5,553 bases of DNA from Myxococcales bacterium (GTDB lineage Bacteria; Myxococcota_A; Polyangia; Polyangiales; Houyiibacteriaceae), in assembly GCA_030622585.1 (NCBI GenBank), contig JAUXFZ010000204.1, forward strand, positions 1 to 5,553, given 5' to 3'. Each line of letters opens with the position of its first letter. Position 1 is the first letter of the stretch. Shown here in pieces: positions 1 through 5,200 of the stretch. The notes beneath the pieces are model-generated. The model had not been told where the DNA came from, searched no databases, and saw only the letters and a program-made list of their open reading frames with translations. The position numbers and the translations under genes were made by a program.

Positions 1-582
<582 letters not shown>

Positions 583-607
583 AACTGTTGAGCGGTCCTG
601 AGTGCCA

Positions 608-621
608 CGAGATTTCTCTCG
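608..621 (-). repeat. Small hairpin with GAAA tetraloop near the 16S 5' end
   Basis: On the minus strand CGAGA and UCUCG pair around GAAA, a GNRA tetraloop. It ends 25 nt before mature 16S. The stem is short but the tetraloop class makes it credible. Confidence 0.55.
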
Positions 622-626
622 CAACA

Positions 627-656
627 CTAGGATGAGCTCCGAAGAACTCACCCTAG
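627..656 (-). repeat. 13-bp stem-loop with UUCG tetraloop in the rRNA leader
   Basis: As RNA on the minus strand the arms are CUAGGGUGAGUUC and GAGCUCAUCCUAG around the loop UUCG. All 13 positions pair (two as G-U), and the loop is closed by a C-G pair, the most stable form of this tetraloop. It lies 45 nt before the mature 16S 5' end, directly after the boxA-like UGCUCU. It is the strongest structure in the leader and probably folds co-transcriptionally. Its role is inferred: a processing or antitermination landmark. Confidence 0.8.
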
Positions 657-695
657 AGCATCACATTTGTTTATTGCGTGTTGCTCTCGGATTGC

Positions 696-718
696 GGTCT
701 CCAACCGAAGTTGAGACC
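696..718 (-). repeat. Stem-loop with UUCG tetraloop and one bulge in the rRNA leader
   Basis: On the minus strand GGUCUCAAC pairs with GUUGGAGACC around a UUCG loop closed by C-G, with one bulged G in the 3' arm. It lies 36 nt before the boxA-like UGCUCU at 660-655, the relative order (hairpin, then boxA) seen in rrn antitermination boxB-boxA leaders. The pairing is seen directly; the boxB comparison is inference. Confidence 0.7.
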
Positions 719-738
719 ACTCTTTTTGAATTGACCCT

Positions 739-774
739 AGTCGTGCGATTTGATGCACGACTCGGGACCCGAGT
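739..774 (-). repeat. Two overlapping palindromes in the rRNA leader
   Basis: ACTCGGGACCCGAGT at 760-774 is a palindrome with 7-base arms. AGTCGTGC (739-746) and GCACGACT (755-762) form a perfect 8-bp hairpin with an 8-nt loop. They share bases 760-762, so the full forms cannot coexist in one RNA molecule; the upstream one forms first during transcription. The downstream hairpin is not followed by a U-run on the minus strand, so it does not look like an intrinsic terminator. Function is unknown. Confidence 0.6.
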
Positions 775-850
775 ATGTAACTATTGATTCCGATTCAGTT
801 TTCAATGATCGATCGGCGGAATGCCCGCAGACCCCCTCAAAGGGACGCCG

Positions 851-900
851 AAGTTAGCGCGGAACGGGGGGTGGTCAAGCGCGAATTTAGTCTTTTTGAT
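851..900 (-). promoter_or_regulatory. rrn promoter for the 16S operon
   Basis: On the minus strand a -35 box TTGACC (878-873, five of six sigma-70 consensus bases) is followed by a 16-bp spacer and a -10 box TAACTT (856-851, four of six). Upstream of the -35, bases 900-882 are A/T-rich (AUCAAAAAGACUAAAUU in RNA letters), as expected for an UP element contacting RNA polymerase alpha subunits. The stretch just after the -10 is GC-rich (CGGCGTCC), the discriminator type linked to stringent control of rRNA promoters. The start site would fall near 845, giving a leader of about 263 nt. The placement and combination of elements support the call; the 16-bp spacer is typical of rrn promoters. Confidence 0.6.
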
Positions 901-938
901 CCCCTCCGATTGACAATATAGTGTCAAATAGACAATAT
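896..938 (+). promoter_or_regulatory. Promoter region of the marR-hydroxylase unit
   Basis: Two readings are possible. In the first, a perfect -35 TTGACA (910-915) pairs with a weak -10 CAATAT at 933-938 (17-bp spacer), putting the start site at about 945, at the start codon, and giving a leaderless message. In the second, a good -10 TATAGT (917-922, five of six) pairs with TTGATC at 896-901 (15-bp spacer) or TTTTGA at 894-899 (17-bp), giving a start near 929 and a leader of about 17 nt. In both cases the MarR palindromes cover the core promoter, so bound regulator would block polymerase. Confidence 0.5.
910..927. promoter_or_regulatory. MarR-type operator, site I
   Basis: TTGACAATATAGTGTCAA is an 18-bp near-perfect palindrome: only one symmetric base pair position (seventh/twelfth) breaks the symmetry. 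Size and A/T-rich centre fit the 16-20 bp palindromes bound by MarR dimers. It coincides with the TTGACA and TATAGT promoter elements of the adjacent regulator gene. It is the likely autoregulatory site of the protein encoded from 946. Confidence 0.65.
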
Positions 939-945
939 CCTTGTC
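931..945. promoter_or_regulatory. MarR-type operator, site II, abutting the start codon
   Basis: GACAA and TTGTC are perfect inverted arms around a 5-bp centre (TATCC). The left half repeats that of site I: GACAATAT occurs at 912-919 and 931-938, 19 bp apart, close to two helical turns. The last base of the site touches the ATG. Half-site spacing is one base wider than in site I (GACA-7-TGTC against GACA-6-TGTC), so affinity may differ. On the transcript the same arms could form a 5-bp hairpin just before the start codon. Confidence 0.55.
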
Positions 946-1383
946 ATGTCGCCGGAAGACCTCTTCCAAGACGCTGAAGCCCTCGTTCAAGCGGCAAAAC
1001 GCTGGTCGGACATGCTTCATTCGGAGGTTGGGATCAGCCCAGCCGGGCGGAGATTGCTCGATATTCTGCTGATCGGTGGACCTGCGCCGGTCCCAAGGAT
1101 GGCTCGAGAGCGCGGGGTTTCGAGGCAGCACGTTCAGCAGCAGGTCGACGCGCTGCTCGAGGACGGACTCGTCCGGCGGCAGGGCAACCCGGCCCACAAG
1201 CGCTCTTCGATCATCGCGTTGACCGACAAAGGCCGCGCGATGATTCAGAACATGCGGGCGGAGGAGTTCCACGCACTCTCGCGAATGCAGGTTGGGGTGT
1301 CGGACCATGCTGTTGGAGAAGCCACACAGGTGCTGGCTTCATGGCGAGCGGCGCTGGAACGCGACATGGCCTCGCGCTTGTAG
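946..1383 (+). CDS. MarR-family winged-helix transcriptional regulator
   Basis: The 145-residue product has the length and layout of a MarR regulator: an N-terminal dimerisation helix (about 4-26), a winged helix-turn-helix, and a C-terminal dimerisation helix (about 117-142). The DNA-recognition helix is about 58-73 (VSRQHVQQQVDALLED), followed by 'GLVRRQGNPAHKRSSIIALTDKG' features at 74-96: the GLV-R-R entry, the Asp/Lys/Arg-bearing wing and the 'LTDKG' exit that typify the family. Such proteins bind palindromes as dimers and usually repress themselves and a neighbouring gene until a small lipophilic or phenolic ligand, or oxidation, releases them. There is no cysteine, so thiol oxidation sensing is unlikely. 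The ATG at 946 is chosen because two matching palindromes end just before it; there is no Shine-Dalgarno sequence, which suggests a leaderless or SD-independent start. The hydroxylase gene follows after 30 bp and is probably co-transcribed. The ligand cannot be told from sequence. Confidence 0.92.
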   Translation: MSPEDLFQDAEALVQAAKRWSDMLHSEVGISPAGRRLLDILLIGGPAPVPRMARERGVSRQHVQQQVDALLEDGLVRRQGNPAHKRSSIIALTDKGRAMIQNMRAEEFHALSRMQVGVSDHAVGEATQVLASWRAALERDMASRL

Positions 1384-1413
1384 AGCCCAAGAGTTGATCG
1401 TAAGCCTCTCGGC

Positions 1414-2325
1414 ATGGGGCTGATTTACTACGCGATCCCCTTCTTCCTAGGAACACTTCTGCTCGAGCACTGGCTCGTTCGCCGAAGGGAACAGAAGGAA
1501 GGCGCCGACACGAAGCTGGCCGGCTTCACGACCAAAGATTCGGTCGCCAGCGTATCGATGGGCCTTGGCTTTTTGGCGATCAATACGGTCCTGGCGCTTC
1601 TGCCCTTCGCCGGGCTGGCGTGGCTGTATCAGTTTCGCTTGTTCGACATTCCGGTGGTGTGGTGGTCGTGGATCCTCCTGCTTTTCGCGGAAGACTTTTG
1701 TTACTACTGGTTTCATCGACTTCATCACGAGGTGCGCACGCTCTGGGCTGCGCACATCAACCATCACTCGAGCACGCGCTATAATTTCTCCACCGCCCTG
1801 CGGCAGTCGTGGACGACTCCGTTCACCGGCTTCATCTTCTGGGTTCCACTGCCCCTGCTCGGCTTTCCCGTCGAGATGATCCTCATTCAGAAGTCGATCA
1901 GCTTACTCTATCAATACTGGCTGCACACCGAGCTCATCGGAAAGCTCGGCTGGTTCGGTGTCGTCTTCAACACGCCTTCACATCACCGTGTCCATCACGG
2001 ACGCAACCCGATCTACCTCGACCGCAACCACGCAGGGATTTTCATCATCTGGGACAAGATGTTCGGCACCTTCGAGCCCGAGGGCGAAGCGGTCGACTAC
2101 GGCCTCACCAAGAACATCCACACGTACAATCCCATGCGCATCGCCTTCCACGAGTGGCGTTCGATGCTCAAGGACGCCTGGAACGCCCAGACCCTACAGG
2201 GACGTTTGAGCTACCTCGTCAGGCCTCCGGGTTGGACCGAGGATGGCAGCGGAAAAACCTCACAGGATCTGCGGCGTGAGTATCTCGACGCCGGGTCGCC
2301 CGGCTGGCCGGTTAGTCAAAGGTGA
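1414..2325 (+). CDS. Sterol desaturase/fatty acid hydroxylase family, AGMO-like membrane di-iron enzyme
   Basis: This 303-residue integral membrane protein carries the His boxes of the fatty acid hydroxylase superfamily: H101-x-x-H104-H105, H114-x-x-H117-H118 and H190-H191-x-x-H194-H195, plus H171 in 'YWLHTE'. These ligate a di-iron centre that hydroxylates lipid C-H bonds with O2. The stretches 'HHSS..YN.STALRQS' (117-132) and 'NTPSHHRVHHGRN' (186-198), then 'IIWDKMFGTFE' (211-221), closely follow eukaryotic alkylglycerol monooxygenase (AGMO/TMEM195), which cleaves ether lipids using tetrahydrobiopterin. Hydrophobic segments lie at about 4-20, 49-73, 80-100 and 136-160. The His boxes should face the cytoplasm. 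It follows marR by 30 bp and is probably repressed by it. The start at 1414 is the only usual start codon near the family N-terminus, though its ribosome-binding site is weak; the reading frame is open back to the marR stop. The true substrate (ether lipid, sterol, carotenoid or fatty acid) is not proven. The tail (about 255-303) is variable and polar. Confidence 0.9.
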   Translation: MGLIYYAIPFFLGTLLLEHWLVRRREQKEGADTKLAGFTTKDSVASVSMGLGFLAINTVLALLPFAGLAWLYQFRLFDIPVVWWSWILLLFAEDFCYYWFHRLHHEVRTLWAAHINHHSSTRYNFSTALRQSWTTPFTGFIFWVPLPLLGFPVEMILIQKSISLLYQYWLHTELIGKLGWFGVVFNTPSHHRVHHGRNPIYLDRNHAGIFIIWDKMFGTFEPEGEAVDYGLTKNIHTYNPMRIAFHEWRSMLKDAWNAQTLQGRLSYLVRPPGWTEDGSGKTSQDLRREYLDAGSPGWPVSQR

Positions 2326-4981
2326 TCGTTTCGGCCGCGTTGGCTGCGGCTTCGTCGATATCCATGACCAGCGGCATGGGTTCATTCGCTAGGTAGGGGA
2401 AGAGCAAGTCTTCGTAGTGCGGCGAGTCGATGTCGCCCGACTGTCCGCCCGGCAGCTGAATGGTGCAGGTCGGTCCGTTGGGCGAGGCCTCGCATACGAA
2501 GCGCATGGACGCACCCGCGGTTTGCACGAAGTCGGTGACTCCGGGGTTCGCCACGTCGACGGTGAAAAGCCCGCCATCGTTCGCGAAGAGCGGGTCGCCG
2601 GGTGCCGGATTATCAAAATCGAAAATCCCGAATGTCGAAAGGTCGGAGCTGAGCAGGAGCCCATGGAGCCTACCCCACGCCCACTGCGTCTCGTCCGAAC
2701 CGAGCTCGACACTCAGAAAATCGCCCGCTGCCTGCAGCGCGTCTGACATGACCTCGTACTTGGTCTCCTCTGCTGGCGTACCCGGATTGTCCCAGTACAC
2801 GTCCCCGGCCACGAGCTGAGTCGGGTCCACGATGGAGTAGTACATAGCGAAGCTGGGCGCGCGGCCTTGTGGAGCATTCTCCCCGTCCTCGATGCGCGCG
2901 CGAAGCTCGATGAGGAGCGTGTGGAACGCGGTGCACCCCGAAGCAGCCAAGAGCTCATCGGAATCCAACGACAGCGGGGAGTTTTCGGAATCGGCTCCGT
3001 CGAGACCGGTGGGGCAAGTGAAATCCCAGTTCTCGAGTGCGCTGATGACCTTGGTGCCATTCAGGCCGGGCGTCGTTTGGTCATCGTTCGCAAGTGCGAG
3101 GAGGCCGGGACGCATTCTCTCTCCGATGAGGGAGTGAACGTCGCTCACGATTTGGTCCATCGTCGCGCGCGTGTGTTGATCGCCGATGCCCTCGATGAGG
3201 TCGACGATGCGAGCGTGCCGGAAGCCGGAGGCTCGATCGACCTGGTAGGGCGGATGCGAAGCGCCGCTCGGGAGTGTGGTGGGGTCGCCGTCGAAGAGCG
3301 CCCCGGTCATGTCGTTGTTGGCAGTGGCGATGTAACCGGACTCGGGGTTCATCGCCTGCGGTAGCTCTTCGAGTGTGAAGTACTCGTCCCACTCGTAGTC
3401 GCCTGTTCCATCGAGCGGCAGCCAGGGGGGGGCGTCACCGTCGAGGTTGGTCGCCCAGGTTCGCTTCGGGAGTCGATTGTAGGGGAACCAACCGATGTTG
3501 TTCTCCGAATCGATGACAACCCAATTCTGCCCGACGGTAGTGCCATTGGCGATCGCTTGCTTCGCTTCTTCGATGTTGGTGGCCAACGCGAGCTCACCGA
3601 ACAAGTTGATGTCCGTGTCGATGTCGTTCCCCGTCCATCGCAACGTCACCGCCGTATTGTTCTCGGCATCGATTTCGCGGACCGGGCCATGATGGGGAAC
3701 GAACAACAATTCCTGCTCATCGGTTGATCCGTCGCTGAAGGTGATCACGAACGGAACACGAGTGAAAGGAACCTCCTCGCCCTTGAACATGACGCCGGTC
3801 GGGTTCCCATCACCGTCCTTGACCAGCGTTTCGACGTAGAGGTCGCTGAAGTCCATGACCGTAGTGGTGGCGCCCCACGCGATGTGTTCATTCTGTGCGA
3901 GCAGGGGCCAAGGGATACCGGCAAAGGTGATGCCGGCGACGTGAGTCTGGCCGCGCCCATGGGTCGTGGCATCGAGTTGCGCCAAGTACCAGGTCGCCGG
4001 CTGCGTCATGCCCAAATGCGGGTCATTTGAAAGGAGGGCGTTGCCGCCTGTCGTGAGCGAGGGCCCAACCACCCAATTGTTGGACCCGATTTGGTCGCCA
4101 ATCACACCTGGGCCGAGAATCAACGACTGAAGACCTTCGATACGCTGCAGTTTCTCGTGCAGGCGCCGAATGACCGGCGCGATATTGAGCCGGTCGCGAA
4201 GCGAAGGGCGGGCGAGCATGACCGGGACCGAACGCTTTGCCACGCCGTCGAGCGCGGGAGACGGGGGGATCCAATCGAGTGGCAGAATCGCGGACTCCTC
4301 GAGCGGTCGCCGGGCCCACAAGTCGGAGAACCTCGCGTCGTCGTCGATCGCCTCCCGCGCGGCAGCTGCAGCGGCTTGACCGGAGGCATTGTTGGTGAGC
4401 TGGTTGGCAAGAGCGATGACCGTGGCAACGCTGTCCTGAGGCGTCCACGGCGGCACATTTTCGGGGGTATACACCAGCGCTCGGTGCTCGAACTCACGAG
4501 GAAATTCTGCGCCGTTGACTCCATTCTGCATGTCGTCGATCCACTGGTTGACGCCGACGGTATAGGCGTCGAGCATCACCTTGGTCTTGGGCGTCGCCTG
4601 CTCGTAGAGGAACTGCTCCGCGGGAATGCCGTCGCGGGTCGAGAACGTCGCGCGAAGGTCTGCGAAGTCGGCGGCTAACAATCCGCCCAAGCTCGGCGGC
4701 AGAATGTCCGCTAGCCGGCCCGTGGTGAAGCGACGACGAATGTCCATCTGCACGAAGCGGTCGAACGCGTGGTAGTAGCCGAGCGCCATCGCGCAATCTT
4801 CGTCGGTTGCGCAGTCGGCGTTGAAGACGCGGTAGTCGTCGAAGTACACCGTTGCGTCGGGAGGCCATTCGAGGTCGCCAATGGTGCCGCCGGTACCACC
4901 CGAGCCGCCGCTGTCGCTGCTGCTACTGCAGCCCACGATTGAAAAACCAAGGACCAACAGACAAAGCGTAAATCGTCGCAT
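2312..4981 (-). CDS. Penicillin acylase family Ntn-hydrolase, predicted lipoprotein
   Basis: The 889-residue product is a penicillin-amidase-type N-terminal-nucleophile hydrolase, which hydrolyses an acyl amide bond (beta-lactams, N-acyl homoserine lactones or lipopeptides in known members). Residues 1-17 are a lipoprotein signal (MRRF, a hydrophobic run, lipobox I-V-G-C18), followed by a Ser/Gly linker (19-35). The alpha part includes 'ALGYYHAFDRFVQMDIRRR' (66-84), a family hallmark. Self-cleavage is expected between Gly299 and Ser300 in 'IGSNNWVVG', making Ser300 the beta-chain N-terminal nucleophile. Counting from it, His322 in 'SNDPHLG' is beta-23, matching the His23 of cephalosporin and AHL acylases, and Asn555/556 in 'TANND' matches the oxyanion-hole Asn. 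'HHGPV' (430-434), 'WGRLHG' (769-774) and 'SPHYEDL' (853-859) are further family blocks. All key residues are present, so it should be active. The start at 4981 is chosen over an in-frame GTG at 5086 because it opens directly with the signal peptide and has a GAGGT site upstream. Substrate unknown. Confidence 0.93.
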   Translation of the reverse strand: MRRFTLCLLVLGFSIVGCSSSSDSGGSGGTGGTIGDLEWPPDATVYFDDYRVFNADCATDEDCAMALGYYHAFDRFVQMDIRRRFTTGRLADILPPSLGGLLAADFADLRATFSTRDGIPAEQFLYEQATPKTKVMLDAYTVGVNQWIDDMQNGVNGAEFPREFEHRALVYTPENVPPWTPQDSVATVIALANQLTNNASGQAAAAAAREAIDDDARFSDLWARRPLEESAILPLDWIPPSPALDGVAKRSVPVMLARPSLRDRLNIAPVIRRLHEKLQRIEGLQSLILGPGVIGDQIGSNNWVVGPSLTTGGNALLSNDPHLGMTQPATWYLAQLDATTHGRGQTHVAGITFAGIPWPLLAQNEHIAWGATTTVMDFSDLYVETLVKDGDGNPTGVMFKGEEVPFTRVPFVITFSDGSTDEQELLFVPHHGPVREIDAENNTAVTLRWTGNDIDTDINLFGELALATNIEEAKQAIANGTTVGQNWVVIDSENNIGWFPYNRLPKRTWATNLDGDAPPWLPLDGTGDYEWDEYFTLEELPQAMNPESGYIATANNDMTGALFDGDPTTLPSGASHPPYQVDRASGFRHARIVDLIEGIGDQHTRATMDQIVSDVHSLIGERMRPGLLALANDDQTTPGLNGTKVISALENWDFTCPTGLDGADSENSPLSLDSDELLAASGCTAFHTLLIELRARIEDGENAPQGRAPSFAMYYSIVDPTQLVAGDVYWDNPGTPAEETKYEVMSDALQAAGDFLSVELGSDETQWAWGRLHGLLLSSDLSTFGIFDFDNPAPGDPLFANDGGLFTVDVANPGVTDFVQTAGASMRFVCEASPNGPTCTIQLPGGQSGDIDSPHYEDLLFPYLANEPMPLVMDIDEAAANAAETITFD

Positions 4982-4988
4982 CACGGCT

Positions 4989-4993
4989 ACCTC
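4989..4993 (-). promoter_or_regulatory. Ribosome-binding site of the acylase gene
   Basis: On the minus strand GAGGT is followed by 7 bases (AGCCGTG) and the ATG at 4981. This spacing is normal and fixes the start at the Met that opens the lipoprotein signal, rather than the upstream in-frame GTG at 5086, whose 35-residue extension (Pro-rich, no signal) has no such site. Confidence 0.7.
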
Positions 4994-5006
4994 GCTGAAG
5001 CAGGAA

Positions 5007-5024
5007 GGGGGGGGCGGGAATGGG
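5007..5024 (+). other. G-rich tract with G-quadruplex potential in the acylase 5' leader
   Basis: The plus strand reads eight G, C, three G, AAT, three G. This gives four runs of three or more G with short loops, satisfying the usual quadruplex pattern. It lies on the template strand for the acylase gene, between the candidate -10 and the ribosome-binding site; the transcript carries the matching C-run. The composition is seen directly; any effect on transcription is inference. Confidence 0.45.
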
Positions 5025-5028
5025 CGAG

Positions 5029-5056
5029 AACATAACGCTTCTCGGGTCAAAGCCAA
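5029..5056 (-). promoter_or_regulatory. Weak promoter candidate for the acylase gene
   Basis: On the minus strand TTGGCT (5056-5051, four of six -35 bases), a 16-bp spacer and TATGTT (5034-5029, four of six -10 bases) place a start near 5022, about 40 nt before the ATG. The upstream gene is closed by a terminator, so the acylase needs its own promoter in this 219-bp gap. The match is modest and another sigma factor could be used. Confidence 0.3.
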
Positions 5057-5072
5057 GAGGCAAGCATCCCAG

Positions 5073-5093
5073 CGAGGCCGGGCCATGGCCTCG
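5073..5093. repeat. 7-bp inverted repeat upstream of the acylase promoter candidate
   Basis: CGAGGCC and GGCCTCG are perfect inverted arms with a 7-base centre. The repeat lies between the upstream gene's terminator and the candidate acylase promoter, at about -51 to -71 from the predicted start, a plausible place for an activator or repressor. GC-rich DNA makes such palindromes fairly common, so this is tentative. Confidence 0.35.
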
Positions 5094-5135
5094 GGTCGAC
5101 GCGGCTCACCCGAAAGGTGGGTGCTCGGGCGCGCA

Positions 5136-5178
5136 GGGGAAATAAGAACGCCGAGTGGACCGGCAGATCCACTCGGCG
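5136..5178 (-). terminator. Intrinsic terminator of the Cys-rich surface protein gene
   Basis: On the minus strand CGCCGAGTGGA (5178-5168) and TCCACTCGGCG (5159-5149) pair perfectly over 11 bp with an 8-nt loop, followed at once by TTCTTATTTCCCC. The U-rich tail and the position 22 bp beyond the stop codon at 5201-5203 fit a rho-independent terminator. The tail is interrupted, so efficiency may be incomplete. Confidence 0.8.
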
Positions 5179-5200
5179 AGTAGCAAGCAAGCTTCGGCCG

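Larger units (their letters stand above)
583..845 (-). other. 16S rRNA leader (transcribed spacer) with tetraloop hairpins
   Basis: This stretch separates the rrn promoter from mature 16S and holds no credible gene. Read in the direction of rRNA transcription it contains, in order: a GC palindrome (774-760), an 8-bp hairpin (762-739) that shares three bases with it, a hairpin capped by a C(UUCG)G tetraloop (718-696), a 13-bp hairpin capped by C(UUCG)G (656-627), and a 5-bp hairpin with a GAAA tetraloop (621-608). A 7-bp long-range stem, 678-684 with 621-627, could enclose the 13-bp hairpin. 'UGCUCU' at 660-655 matches the first six bases of the boxA antitermination element, but the rest of boxA does not match. 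Leaders of this kind bind antitermination factors and supply half of the RNase III processing stem; the other half would lie beyond 16S and outside the window. Confidence 0.75.

Noticed and set aside
739..762. Terminator in the rRNA leader
   Set aside because: The hairpin is strong, but neither strand has a U-run directly after it, and a terminator here would block the rRNA operon.
602..787. 61-residue plus-strand open frame
   Set aside because: It sits in the hairpin-rich rRNA leader on the opposite strand, has no ribosome-binding site and matches no known motif.
750..830. Second (P2-like) rrn promoter, TTGAAA followed by TAGTTA on the minus strand
   Set aside because: The -10 match is only two of six with a 16-bp spacer; not enough to call.
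802..1308. 168-residue minus-strand open frame
   Set aside because: It is the antisense shadow of the MarR gene and crosses both promoters; the plus-strand frame has clear winged-helix features.
4091..4678. 195-residue plus-strand open frame
   Set aside because: It is antisense to the acylase alpha-chain region, whose family motifs are unambiguous; long antisense frames are common in GC-rich genes.
4982..5086. N-terminal extension of the acylase from an in-frame GTG at 5086
   Set aside because: It would bury the lipoprotein signal 35 residues into the protein and has no ribosome-binding site; it also covers the promoter candidate and the C8 tract.
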